The notes: generated by a model not told the origin, from the sequence alone. Positions 43,801 to 50,687 are shown, counted from the stretch's first letter. The stretch: 64,000 nucleotides of DNA from Nocardioides sp. HDW12B (GCF_011299595.1 NZ_CP049867.1:1550001-1614000), one strand, 5' to 3'. Numbers and translations: made by a program.

Positions 43801-45451
43801 GGAGTCCAGCACCCCGCACACCGGCTTCGAGTCGCTCGTCTCCTTCCCCCAGCGGCTGGCCACGCCCAACTACTTCGACACGCTCGTGCGTTCCTCGGGA
43901 GCCGGGCGGACGTCGCTCGTGCTGACGCCGGCGCAGTACCGCACCGAGGCGGCGAGCGCCGACGACACGGTCCCCACGAACTCCCGCCGCGCCTACTCCC
44001 GCATGGGCTTTCGGCTCTTCTACGCCAACGGTGCGGAGACCTTCGCCGGGAACGCCCCCTTCCAGGCCGCCGCTCCCTCGATCTCGGACGTCTCCGGGAC
44101 GACCGTCGGGCGCTCGGTCACCGTGTCGGCCAGGGTCACCGGCGACCCGTCCGCCGGGGTCCAGGAGGCCTGGCTGACCTGGACGGGAGAGAACCCCGGC
44201 GACACCGGGCACGGACGTTGGCAGTCACGGCCGCTGGAGCAGGACGACCTCGACTCCACCCTGTGGAGCGCCACCTTCCCGCTCCCCGCAGGTCAGAGCG
44301 CGGCAGGCTTCCGCTTCCTGGTCCAGGCCGCGAACGGGGTCGGCGCCGTGTCGCTGGACGCCGCGGAGGGCAACGGGCACGGGCTGACCGAGGCGGGGGT
44401 CGACGGAGCCACGGTCGACCTGAGCGGCATCTCGGACGTGTCCGAGTTCGACGACATCGCGGCACGCGTGACCGGCTCCTCGGGCACTGTCCTCGGTGGT
44501 CGCGGGGTGTCCTTCACCCTCACGCGCGGCCCTCTCACGCTGACGTCGGTGGGCACCACCGACGACGACGGCGTCGCCCGGATGCCGACGCCGCTGGTGG
44601 ACGGGACCACGGACGTCCTCGAAGGGCTGCCCTCGGGCGCGGTCCACCTGAAGGTCGCGGTGCTGCCGCCGACCGGCAGCACGTTGCTGCCCGCGGCGCC
44701 CGTCGAGACCGACCTGGTCATCGGGGGAGCGACCGTGACGCTGACCCCGACCGCAACGGGCTCGGCGATGACCCGGGCGGGCTCGTCGTACTCCGGCGGG
44801 ACGACGGCGACGGTGACCGACGCGCGGGGCCCGGTGCCCGGCGCCGTCGTCACCTTCGGGTTCCCGGAGTCGGGGCCCCGAGCCGGGTTCCCGGTGCCGG
44901 GCTCGCCCGCGTCGGTGAGGTCCACGTGGACGGGGACGACCTCCTCGTACGGCGCGGTGACGGCTCCCGCACCACGCGCGGGCACCCTGGTCGGCGGGTT
45001 CGACCTCACGGTGGGCACGCCCGGGGCGACGGCGGCCACCCGCCGCCACACCGCGCAGTACGCCTTCACGGCGTTCGGGTCGCCCGTCAGCCGGGACAAG
45101 GTCTCCACGAACGCGTCCGGCACGGTGCCCCTGAAGGTGTCGGCCCTGGACGCCGCCGGACGGAAGGTCCCCGACGCCGAGGCGGCGGCGCTGGTGTCGG
45201 CCAGGAGGGTGCGGCTCAGCTGGACCCGGACCACCGGCAGGGTCGGCGCGGCGTCAGGGTCGACGGACACCCTGGCGCGCTACCTGGCGGACAAGGACTT
45301 CTTCCAGGCCGACCTGAAGCCGTCGAGCCTCGGCTGGGGGAAGGGCACCTACCAGGTGCGGGTGGTCGTGCTCGACCGCGTTCCCGCCGCGAGCGGCATG
45401 CCCACGCTGCACCTGGGGGCGAGCGGCACCGTGACGATCGCCGTGTCGTGA
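40829..45451 (+). CDS. Secreted C25 (gingipain-like) cysteine peptidase with APRAY repeats
   Basis: 1540 residues; ATG at 40829 with GGAGGA eight bases upstream. Signal peptide about 1-46 (LASLLLGLLTVVALPAPPATAA). N-terminal beta domains include SRWFRVPVIPGQTVSATLTGLPKDYDLALYG (PPC-like). Residues 328-362 are seven Ala-Pro-Arg-Ala-Tyr units. The peptidase region (about 480-860) has YVVVAGGDDIVPFFRYPD, PVPDLAVGRLVKSPEDI, the catalytic His724 in YLAGHFNAN and Cys764 in LSAGCHSGY, i.e. the C25/caspase-like dyad in the right order. The last 500 residues are Ig-like or carboxypeptidase-regulatory-like beta domains. No sorting or LPXTG signal is seen. Probably a large exported endopeptidase; substrate unknown. 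Confidence 0.85.
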   Translation: MARAASPVPATSRERWARRTTVPAALASLLLGLLTVVALPAPPATAATSVWSAAVVNTAPTTISNVQDGSESAAQFTYRSVDGGFGEQTWDFSSVYDPGAEIPEEARVQVPWSWQGFHAYFNVTATLRAYTVIGGVKVYQDQPLVSAGPRSCCETPSAGFSYGGVATFSLLAGQEYGFEVSGSNGDSNNTLSGTFTLSTRPYLESLGGDNRQWTKATDLIAARPAGDQSGSAQDKLTESGESRWFRVPVIPGQTVSATLTGLPKDYDLALYGDIGKALTNLTESPDLTALAASATAGTAGNGSQVPEFPEGIVEGTMGPALKPGPSFAPRAYAPRAYAPRAYAPRAYAPRAYAPRAYAPRAYAPATFDPGITSNADFQQAFSTAQDQSLIAVSARSGRGGESVSARSGNTTGFYYLRVQGHGADDFSGTDAFTVSATRSGGAQCAGVSDSAASGWEGQAPTSHGSQTIVLTDSTDFQGTDPTTRQALLDALDDLARSTSVKGTVLDLAQSPRVQALKAQVDGKLGCPYAVNLVADAVDDLVDERRTPDTRYVVVAGGDDIVPFFRYPDLSGLGQESQFKDTMKSGTQAGESLAQDQLLSQDAYGSQTQVTIAGATLPVPDLAVGRLVKSPEDIIATVEHYLEPDTRPIRPTGSLVTGYDFLADAAHAVSNEFGRAMDDGDAATTERKDELITEPGVPYPQSWDDDELRTALLGSRHDLVYLAGHFNANETLTANFTDTFSARELEPAPDKPLYLEDTLVLSAGCHSGYTVVPGEQNEANADTYDWAQAMAQQRALLIGGTGYQYGDTEFLEYSERIYLNIARELRRGTGPVAVGEALMAAKRDYLASLSSVTGIDQKAVMQATMYGLPMAAVDAPRRTGDDPSSVRPTLQRAPAGTPGAGLGLDTADVDYATPTDEGSRRTDLSAYGAGLPGELTWLNGRDGVSVFPGEPVLPKQVEDVTAPNTVLRGVGFVSGTYRDDTRKVPLTGAPAVESSTPHTGFESLVSFPQRLATPNYFDTLVRSSGAGRTSLVLTPAQYRTEAASADDTVPTNSRRAYSRMGFRLFYANGAETFAGNAPFQAAAPSISDVSGTTVGRSVTVSARVTGDPSAGVQEAWLTWTGENPGDTGHGRWQSRPLEQDDLDSTLWSATFPLPAGQSAAGFRFLVQAANGVGAVSLDAAEGNGHGLTEAGVDGATVDLSGISDVSEFDDIAARVTGSSGTVLGGRGVSFTLTRGPLTLTSVGTTDDDGVARMPTPLVDGTTDVLEGLPSGAVHLKVAVLPPTGSTLLPAAPVETDLVIGGATVTLTPTATGSAMTRAGSSYSGGTTATVTDARGPVPGAVVTFGFPESGPRAGFPVPGSPASVRSTWTGTTSSYGAVTAPAPRAGTLVGGFDLTVGTPGATAATRRHTAQYAFTAFGSPVSRDKVSTNASGTVPLKVSALDAAGRKVPDAEAAALVSARRVRLSWTRTTGRVGAASGSTDTLARYLADKDFFQADLKPSSLGWGKGTYQVRVVVLDRVPAASGMPTLHLGASGTVTIAVS
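41810..41914 (+). repeat. Seven 15-bp coding repeats (Ala-Pro-Arg-Ala-Tyr)
   Basis: Seven in-frame units, of which the DNA varies at wobble positions (GCGCCTCGT versus GCCCCGCGC) while the pentapeptide stays constant, so the protein repeat is maintained by selection or gene conversion and not only by recent slippage. It lies between N-terminal beta domains and the C25 domain. Confidence 0.95.
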
Positions 45452-45476
45452 CGGTCGGTGCCGGTCGGGGGATGGC

Positions 45477-45593
45477 TCAGTCGCGCCGGAAGCGCTGGGT
45501 GAGCCACTCACCGAAGCGGAACGCCGCGATGGGCACGATCATGAGCACGACGAGCATGACCACGAGCAGTCCGAGCAGCAGGATGCCTTCCAC
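45477..45593 (-). CDS. 38-residue single-helix membrane protein
   Basis: GTG at 45593 begins one base after the TGA of the Usp-like gene (TGAC-GTG), so translation is probably coupled. The product starts MEGILLLGLLVVMLVVLMIV and continues PIAAFRFGEWLTQRFRRD: one transmembrane helix of about 20 residues followed by a basic, amphipathic cytoplasmic tail. The composition and the clean coding frame support a real small protein, perhaps a partner or regulator at the membrane. No homologue is recognised. Convergent with the C25 peptidase gene. Confidence 0.6.
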   Translation of the reverse strand: MEGILLLGLLVVMLVVLMIVPIAAFRFGEWLTQRFRRD

Positions 45594-45594
45594 G

Positions 45595-46140
45595 TCAGAC
45601 CCCGCTGATGCCCTCGGGGCCGCCGGCCTGCTCGTCGAACGTCTCGTGCTCGATGAGGTGCAGGACGGGGACGCCGAGCTTGCGGCGGGCTCGTGAGGTC
45701 CAGTCGAGGTGGAAGAACTCGGCCACCACGTGCGAACGGGTCAGCACGATGACCTCGGCGGCGTCGACCGCCGTGGCCTTGGCGACCAGGGCGTCGATCG
45801 GATCGGCGGTCACGATGTCGCCGGTGATCTCGGCGTCGAGGGCCGAGAAGGCGGCGACGGACGCCCGCACCTCGGCGCGGGCGTGGTCGAGGAGGTCGTC
45901 CTGGATGCCGGCGAGGTCCTGGCTGTCGAAGGCGACCGGCGTGGCCATCATCGTCTCGCCGGTCGACAGCGAGCCCATCGCGGACTCGACGCGGGCGGCG
46001 GCGTCCTCGACGGGCAGCAGCAGGTGGTAGCGCAGCGGCGCGGGGGCGTCGTCGTGCAGGCCGCGCACCTGGCGGGCGTCCTGCTCGGAGAGACCCTGCT
46101 CGGCCAGCAGCACCACGTCGTACGTCGTCGACTCGGTCAT
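45595..46140 (-). CDS. Universal-stress-protein-like conserved protein
   Basis: 181 residues. TYDVVLLAEQGLSEQDARQV starts a Rossmann-like strand; LRYHLLLPVEDAA follows, then ADPIDALVAKATAVDAAEVIVLTRSHVVAEFFHLDWTSRARRKLGVPVLHLIEH, which resembles the C-terminal half of Usp proteins (D-E-I/V-V-x-G-S...R-K-x-G-V-P-V-L). The usual G-2x-G-9x-G(S/T) ATP signature is not visible, so nucleotide binding is uncertain. Conserved among actinobacteria from memory. The stop is followed by a coupled 38-residue membrane ORF. Confidence 0.75.
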   Translation of the reverse strand: MTESTTYDVVLLAEQGLSEQDARQVRGLHDDAPAPLRYHLLLPVEDAAARVESAMGSLSTGETMMATPVAFDSQDLAGIQDDLLDHARAEVRASVAAFSALDAEITGDIVTADPIDALVAKATAVDAAEVIVLTRSHVVAEFFHLDWTSRARRKLGVPVLHLIEHETFDEQAGGPEGISGV

Positions 46141-46219
46141 GGGTCCAGGGTAGTGGGCCCTCACGCCGGTCGGCGCGCCCCGTCGACGCAGACCCCGGCC
46201 GACTGCGAGGGTCGGCTGC

Positions 46220-46678
46220 GTGGACTGGAGAGCGGACCGGATCGGATCGGCCCTGAGGGGTGAGAACCCCACCGTGCTGGCGCGGCTGCCCGGTGCCTTC
46301 GCCGTGATCGGCGACGTGCAGTTCCTGCCCGGCTACTGCGTGCTGCTGGCCGACGACCCGGCCGCCACCCGACTCTCCGACCTGGCGCCCGCCACCTGCG
46401 CGGCGTACCTGACCTCGATGGCACGCCTCGGTGCCGCCGTCGAGAGGGCCTGTGCCGAGCTGGATCCCGCCTTCTCACGGGTCAACCTCGAGATCCTCGG
46501 CAACACTGATCCGTTCCTGCACTGCCACGTCTGGCCCCGCTACACCTGGGAGCCCGACGACATCCGGCCCGGGCCCGTCTGGCACCACCCGCGGGAGAGG
46601 TGGTCCGACCCGACCACGGCGCTGGGGGAGCGGCACGACGAGCTGCGCCGCCGCATCACGGCCCACCTAGGCATCTGA
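46220..46678 (+). CDS. HIT family hydrolase
   Basis: 152 residues from GTG. The histidine triad region is present as NTDPFLHCHVWPRYTWEP (H-x-H-x-x near residues 98-100), with ARVNLEILGN-like strand SRVNLEILGN before it and LPGYCVLLADDPAATRLSDLAPA as the family N-terminal part. The third His of the classical triad is replaced by Trp-Pro, as in a subset of HIT proteins annotated diadenosine tetraphosphate hydrolases. Predicted nucleotide phosphohydrolase or transferase in the cytoplasm. The TGA lies in the first copy of a 12-bp direct duplication. Confidence 0.78.
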   Translation: MDWRADRIGSALRGENPTVLARLPGAFAVIGDVQFLPGYCVLLADDPAATRLSDLAPATCAAYLTSMARLGAAVERACAELDPAFSRVNLEILGNTDPFLHCHVWPRYTWEPDDIRPGPVWHHPRERWSDPTTALGERHDELRRRITAHLGI

Positions 46679-46694
46679 CCGGGCATCTGACCGG
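46671..46694. repeat. Two-copy 12-bp tandem duplication over the HIT stop codon
   Basis: GCATCTGACCGG occurs twice in direct contact; the first copy holds the TGA stop of the HIT gene. CTGACC and GGTCAG then form a short inverted repeat ending at the stop of the convergent MerR gene. Confidence 0.85.
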
Positions 46695-46696
46695 GG

Positions 46697-47470
46697 TCAG
46701 GTGCCCTCGGCGAGCGGGGTCTGGAACGACCAGAGGTGTCCCTCGAGGTCGCGTGCGGAGTACTCCCGGTAGCCGTAGGGCTGGTCGACCGGCGGGTAGG
46801 CGATGCTCGCCCCGGCCGTCGACGCGCGCTCGTGGTGGGCGTCGACGTCGGGCACCGCGACCGCCAGCGAGGCCGTGACGGCGCCCTCGGTCGAGAGCGG
46901 GGAGAACATCCGGTGCTCGGGCGCCTCCCGGTGCAGCCACACGACACCGTCGCCCACGTGGATCTCGCCGTGGACCACCCTGTCCCCGTCGGAGGAGAGC
47001 GTGCCGGGCGCCAGCCCGAACGCGTGGACCAACCAGTCGTGGGCAGCGGCGATGTCACGGTAGACGAGCAGCGTGATGCGGCGCGTGGGGACGGTCTCGT
47101 CGTCCGGCATGCCCCTCAGCAGGTCCAGCAGCGCGGGTGCCGCCGGCTGGTCGCCGCCGAGCAGACGGTCCTCGACCGAGCGGACGCGCTCGCGCTGCCG
47201 CGCCAGGCCGGCGAGGCGATCGTCGAGGTCCGCGAGGTGACGGCGCGTCAGGCTGGCCAGGTCGGCGGCGTCCGGGTCCACCTCGGCCACGGGCGTCCCG
47301 AGCTCGCGCAGCAGCCGGATGCGGTAGAGCCTCTCGAGCGCCGCGTCGTCGTAGCGTCGGCGCCCGCCGGTGTCGCGCGCCGGGCTGAGCAGCCCGAGCT
47401 CCTCGTAGTAGCGCAGCGTGCGCTCGGTGAGCCCGGTGCGCCTCACCATGTCCCCGATCGTCATGTCCAT
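46697..47470 (-). CDS. MerR regulator fused to a VOC (glyoxalase-like) domain
   Basis: 257 residues. The N-terminal MerR winged helix is clear: MTIGDMVRRTGLTERTLRYYEELGLLSPARDTGGRRRYDDAALERLYRIRLLRELG, with a coiled dimerisation helix ending near residue 105. Residues about 130-257 form a VOC/glyoxalase-like module: ITLLVYRDIAAAHDWLVHAFGL, VVHGEIHVGDGVVWLH, AVAVPDVDAHHERASTAGASI and SARDLEGHLWSFQTPL. The latter probably binds the effector (toxin, antibiotic or metal) instead of the usual GyrI-like domain. The promoter shows textbook MerR architecture with a palindrome in a 19-bp spacer, so it is autoregulated. Alternative start two codons later. Confidence 0.9.
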   Translation of the reverse strand: MDMTIGDMVRRTGLTERTLRYYEELGLLSPARDTGGRRRYDDAALERLYRIRLLRELGTPVAEVDPDAADLASLTRRHLADLDDRLAGLARQRERVRSVEDRLLGGDQPAAPALLDLLRGMPDDETVPTRRITLLVYRDIAAAHDWLVHAFGLAPGTLSSDGDRVVHGEIHVGDGVVWLHREAPEHRMFSPLSTEGAVTASLAVAVPDVDAHHERASTAGASIAYPPVDQPYGYREYSARDLEGHLWSFQTPLAEGT

Positions 47471-47477
47471 GGACGTG

Positions 47478-47508
47478 ACGCTAGGACCTCACGTGACGTG
47501 AGGAGCAA
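47478..47508 (-). promoter_or_regulatory. MerR-type promoter with 19-bp spacer and palindrome
   Basis: On the minus strand TTGCTC (47508-47503) and TAGCGT (47483-47478) are separated by 19 bp; the spacer holds the palindrome CCTCACG-TCA-CGTGAGG (47503-47487). The -10 ends seven bases before the merR ATG (leaderless). An overlong spacer with a central dyad is the hallmark of MerR-controlled promoters. Confidence 0.75.
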
Positions 47509-47607
47509 GGCCTCGGACGCGACGGAGCTCTGCGCCGTGCGTCGCAGCGGGACGTTCCTCCGGCGGCGGGTGTTGCGCGAGCGGATGCACACGCTCATCC
47601 TCGACGT

Positions 47608-47949
47608 GTGAGGTGGACCCGCGGCGCCGTCGTCCTCGGCATCCTCCTGCTCCTGGGCGGCTTCGCCGTCGGTGTCGCACCCCGGACGGTCGAGCACGGA
47701 GGTCAGGAGGTCCGGTGCGGGACAGTGCTGCTCGCAGCCGGGGCCGGGGACCCCAGCGTCGCCGACGGAGGATCGGCGGGTGCCGATCCCGACAGCCTCT
47801 GCACTGAGGAGACCGCCGGCGCGCGGAGGATCACCTGGGGACTGCTCGCAGCAGGCGGCTTGATCGCGCTGTCCGGCTGGACGGCCGTGCGTGAGGGCGC
47901 AGGAGCGCGGGACCGGGGCCGTGCCCTCGACGCAGGACGAAGACGCTGA
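47608..47949 (+). CDS. Small two-helix membrane protein
   Basis: 113 residues from GTG. Two transmembrane helices, GAVVLGILLLLGGFAVGVAP (about 6-25) and ITWGLLAAGGLIALSGWTAV (about 75-94), enclose an extracellular loop with two Cys residues (VRCGTVL and SLCTEET) that could form a disulfide; the C-terminal tail is basic. No ribosome site is obvious and no family is recognised. It reads in the same direction as the DUF4241-like gene 33 bases downstream. Confidence 0.55.
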   Translation: MRWTRGAVVLGILLLLGGFAVGVAPRTVEHGGQEVRCGTVLLAAGAGDPSVADGGSAGADPDSLCTEETAGARRITWGLLAAGGLIALSGWTAVREGAGARDRGRALDAGRRR

Positions 47950-47982
47950 GGCCTCGGTGCGGTCTCGGCCATGATGGGCGGC

Positions 47983-48675
47983 ATGGCGGACGACGACTTC
48001 CACGCGCTGACGGTGGGGTCCCTGACCCAACCTGACGGAACGACCGTGACCCTCGAGGTCCGCGACCTCGGCCGGCTCGCGGTGCCCTCCGGGCGCCTCG
48101 CGGCCTGTGACCCCTTCGTGCAGCTCGAGAGACCGTTCGTCACGCCGGTCCGTCCAGGCAGCTACCCGGTGCGCGTGACGCTGGCCGACGTGTCGGAGCA
48201 GCAGGACGGAAGTCACGTCAGGGAGGCCTTCCTGAGCGTGGTCACGGGCGAGGGGACGGTCGCAGTGGTGGAGCCCGCCGGCTCGGAGTCCGAGGGCGCA
48301 CCGCCGGACGGCGAGTGGTTCGTCGTCGGCGTCGACGCGGGGACGGTGGCGGTCGTCGACGCGTCAGCGATCGGTCCGGGCATGCCCGAGGACCCCGGCA
48401 GCTGGTACGACGAGGTGTTCGACTCCGGCCGCGCGGACTCCTGGTTCGCGTCGATGGACGCCGAGGACGACTGCCCGGCCGGCACGGCCAACGTCCGGCT
48501 CCCGCGGGCCGCGGACGGCGGGAACCTGGTCCTGAGCCACTCCGGCTGGGGCGACGGCTCCTACCCGGTGGTCGTCACGCGCGACGCCGACGGCGGGATG
48601 CTGGGGGTGCACCTCGACCTGCTGGTCGTCAGCCCTGGTGCGACCAGCACCCCGCCGGACGGCGTCAGCCGCTGA
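47983..48675 (+). CDS. DUF4241-like protein
   Basis: 230 residues from ATG at 47983 (another ATG at 47971 adds MMGG). LEVRDLGRLAVPSGRLAACDPFVQLERPFVTPVRPGSYPVRVTLADV, then EWFVVGVDAGTVAVVDA, GNLVLSHSGWGDGSYPVVVTRDADGGMLGVHLDLLVV match the DUF4241 pattern (GxL.ACDP..., ...PG.YPV, ...GDG.YPV). These cytosolic proteins are of unknown function and are often linked to polymorphic-toxin immunity sets, but no toxin gene is seen nearby. Its 3' end overlaps the convergent ligase gene by 11 bases. Confidence 0.75.
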   Translation: MADDDFHALTVGSLTQPDGTTVTLEVRDLGRLAVPSGRLAACDPFVQLERPFVTPVRPGSYPVRVTLADVSEQQDGSHVREAFLSVVTGEGTVAVVEPAGSESEGAPPDGEWFVVGVDAGTVAVVDASAIGPGMPEDPGSWYDEVFDSGRADSWFASMDAEDDCPAGTANVRLPRAADGGNLVLSHSGWGDGSYPVVVTRDADGGMLGVHLDLLVVSPGATSTPPDGVSR

Positions 48676-49768
48676 GGACCTCGTCGAGGTCGTAGGACAC
48701 CGGCTCCTCGAGCTGCTCGTAGGTGCAGGACGAGGGCTCCCGGTCGGGCCGCCAGCGCTTGAACTGCGCGGTGTGGCGGAACCGCTCGCCCTCCATGTGG
48801 TCGTAGCCGACCTCGACGACGCGCTCGGGCCGCAGCAGCTGGAAGGACAGGTCCTTGCCGGCGTTCCAGCGGCTCACGTTGGCCTGGGCCGCCTTGCCGC
48901 CCGAGGCGGTCACCTCCGACCACGCCCCCCACGGGTGGTCCTCGGGCCCGCACACCAGCGGCTGGAGCTCGTCGTACAGCTCGCCGCGGCGCTTCTCGGT
49001 GAACGACGCCGACACTCCGATGTGGCGCAGCGAGCCCGCGTCGTCGTACAGCGCGAGGAGCAGCGAGCCGAGCAGGGGCCGCTCCTCGGTGGAGTTCTTG
49101 TGCAACCGGTAGCCGGCGACGACCACGTCGGCGGTGCGGTCGTGCTTGATCTTCAGCATCGCCCGCTTGTTGGGCTCGTAGGCGCCGCGCAGCGGCTTGG
49201 CCACCACCCCGTCCAGCCCCGCGCCCTCGAACTGCTCGAACCACTGCTCGGCCACCGCGCGGTCGGTGGTGGTGCGCGTCAGGTGCACGCCGTCGGGCGG
49301 CGACGACAGCGCGGCCTCCAGCCGCTCCCGGCGTACGGCGAGGGGGTGCGTGCTCAGGTCCTCGTCGCCGAGCGCGAGCACGTCGAAGGCGACGTAGCGC
49401 GCCGGTGTCGTCTCGGCCAGCATGCTCACCCGCGACTCGGCCGGGTGGATGCGCTCCTGCAAGGTGTCGAACTCCAGCCGACCGTCGTGGGCGACCACGA
49501 TCTCGCCGTCGAGCACGCACCGCTCCGGCACGCCGGGGGAGCGGAGCGCGGCGACCACCTCGGGGAAGTAGCGCGTCAGCGGCTTGGTGTTGCGACTGGC
49601 CAGCTCGACCTCGTCGCCGTCCTTGAAGACCAGGCAGCGGAAGCCGTCCCACTTCGGCTCGAACAGCAGGCCGGGGTGCTCGTCGTCGGTGAACGTCGCC
49701 GGGTCCGGCACGCCCTTGACGGACTTGGCGAGCATCGGCTGCACGGGCGGCATGACGGGCAGGTCCAT
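48665..49768 (-). CDS. ligC: ATP-dependent DNA ligase, LigC-like
   Basis: 367 residues. MDLPVMPPVQPMLAKSV and FEPKWDGFRCLVFKDGDEVELASRNTKPLTRYFPEVVAAL match mycobacterial LigC; the nucleotidyl Lys is in EPKWDG (K-x-D-G), followed by VLDGEIVV, YVAFDVLAL, GLDGVVAKP and RAMLKIKHDRTADVVV. The C-terminal OB fold starts GSLLLALYDDAG. It seals nicks with ATP, in mycobacteria together with Prim-PolC in gap repair and as a back-up for end joining; the corresponding polymerase gene is at 34.8 kb here. Not fused to polymerase or nuclease domains. Convergent 11-base overlap with the DUF4241-like gene. Confidence 0.92.
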   Translation of the reverse strand: MDLPVMPPVQPMLAKSVKGVPDPATFTDDEHPGLLFEPKWDGFRCLVFKDGDEVELASRNTKPLTRYFPEVVAALRSPGVPERCVLDGEIVVAHDGRLEFDTLQERIHPAESRVSMLAETTPARYVAFDVLALGDEDLSTHPLAVRRERLEAALSSPPDGVHLTRTTTDRAVAEQWFEQFEGAGLDGVVAKPLRGAYEPNKRAMLKIKHDRTADVVVAGYRLHKNSTEERPLLGSLLLALYDDAGSLRHIGVSASFTEKRRGELYDELQPLVCGPEDHPWGAWSEVTASGGKAAQANVSRWNAGKDLSFQLLRPERVVEVGYDHMEGERFRHTAQFKRWRPDREPSSCTYEQLEEPVSYDLDEVLSG

Positions 49769-49802
49769 GGCGAGAGCGTACGACGGCGCGCGGGTCGCCT
49801 GG

Positions 49803-49881
49803 GTCTCGACAACGGTCGCTGCGCGACCTGCTCGACCTCCTACGGAGTCTCGACAACGGTCGCTGCGCGACCTGCTCGACC
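49803..49881. repeat. 35-bp direct repeat, two perfect copies
   Basis: The same 35-base sequence, beginning GTCTCGACAACGGTCGCTGC and ending GCTCGACC, occupies 49803-49837 and 49847-49881, nine bases apart, between ligC and kstR. Internally it has GGTCG/CGACC inverted pairs. Looks like an intergenic repeat family of this lineage. Confidence 0.9.
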
Positions 49882-49895
49882 AGCGCGACCAGCGG

Positions 49896-50510
49896 TCAGC
49901 GCAGCAGCAGGTGGATCGCGGTGTCCATGTGCTTGGCGACGTCCTGGGCGCTGGCGCGACCGGTCACCCACTGCACCAGGGCCGCGAGCCAGACGTCGCC
50001 GATCACCTTGGTGATCGCGATCTCCTCCTCGGTCGGCTCGTGGCGCTCGAACGTCTCGTCCGGGTCCGCCATCGCGCGCATCAGCAGCCGGGTGACCTGC
50101 ATGCCGACGGCGTGGATCTCGGTGGCGACCGAGGCGTCGGCGAACATGAAGGCGCGGGTGAGGGCCTCGGTCAGGTGCGGGTCCTGCTGCAGGGTGCGCG
50201 TGGTGCGGCGCAGCACGTGCGTGACGCGCTCGGCGGGGGTGTCGCCGGGCACGACGCGCTTGTCGATGCCGGTGTTGGCGCGCTCGAACTCGCGGCCCAG
50301 CGCGGAGACCAGCAGGTGGATCTTGGAGGGGAAGTAGCGGTAGAGCGTGCCGAGGGCGACGTCCGCCTGCTCGGCGACCGCGCGCATCTGCACCGCGTCG
50401 AAGCCGCCCTTGGTGGCCAGCGCGATGGTGGCGTCGAGGATCCGGGTGCGTCGCTCCCGTTGGGCGCTCGAGCCCAGGTCGTCGTGGGTCAGTGAGTTGG
50501 TGCTGCTCAT
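49896..50510 (-). CDS. kstR: KstR, TetR-family repressor of cholesterol/steroid catabolism
   Basis: 204 residues. DLGSSAQRERRTRILDATIALATKGGFDAVQMRAVAEQADVALGTLYRYFPSKIHLLVSALGREF is nearly the same as mycobacterial KstR through the whole DNA-binding domain (QRERRKRILDAT, YEAVQMRAVADRADVAVGTLYRYFPSK), and the ligand domain keeps LTEALTRAFMFADASVATEI and ITKVIGDVWLAALVQWVTGRAS. KstR represses sterol-degradation genes and is released by steroid-CoA or side-chain-CoA intermediates. An operator of its class overlaps the region between it and the divergent glycosyltransferase operon; a second lies before fadE34. Only fadE34 of the classical regulon is in the window. Confidence 0.93.
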   Translation of the reverse strand: MSSTNSLTHDDLGSSAQRERRTRILDATIALATKGGFDAVQMRAVAEQADVALGTLYRYFPSKIHLLVSALGREFERANTGIDKRVVPGDTPAERVTHVLRRTTRTLQQDPHLTEALTRAFMFADASVATEIHAVGMQVTRLLMRAMADPDETFERHEPTEEEIAITKVIGDVWLAALVQWVTGRASAQDVAKHMDTAIHLLLR

Positions 50511-50586
50511 CGGAGCGACCCTTCCACACGGTGCGGGGGACAGATCGAGGGCTGGAGCCGGTGCGGACCCGTCCGGGCCCCGTCGT

Positions 50587-50626
50587 AGGCTAGCACCGGC
50601 TGAGCGTAGAATCGGAACACGTTCCA
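50587..50626. promoter_or_regulatory. KstR-type operator and divergent promoters for kstR and the glycosyltransferase operon
   Basis: CGGAACACGTTCCA at 50613-50626 fits the KstR consensus TnnAACnnGTTnnA except for the first base. On the plus strand TAGAAT (50607-50612) directly abuts it, so the start site for the glycosyltransferase operon falls inside the operator. On the minus strand TAGCCT (50592-50587) gives a kstR promoter whose -35 zone meets the operator. Confidence 0.75.
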
Positions 50627-50687
50627 GTTTTGTCACGGTCGGGCTGCACCCCGACGGGCGCACCACACCCGAGAGGCCGCACCCCCC

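Noticed and set aside
47461-48216. Minus-strand frame of 251 codons covering the two small genes after merR
   Set aside because: Composition lacks hydrophobic core patterns, and it crosses the merR promoter; the plus strand carries a plausible membrane protein and a DUF4241 match.
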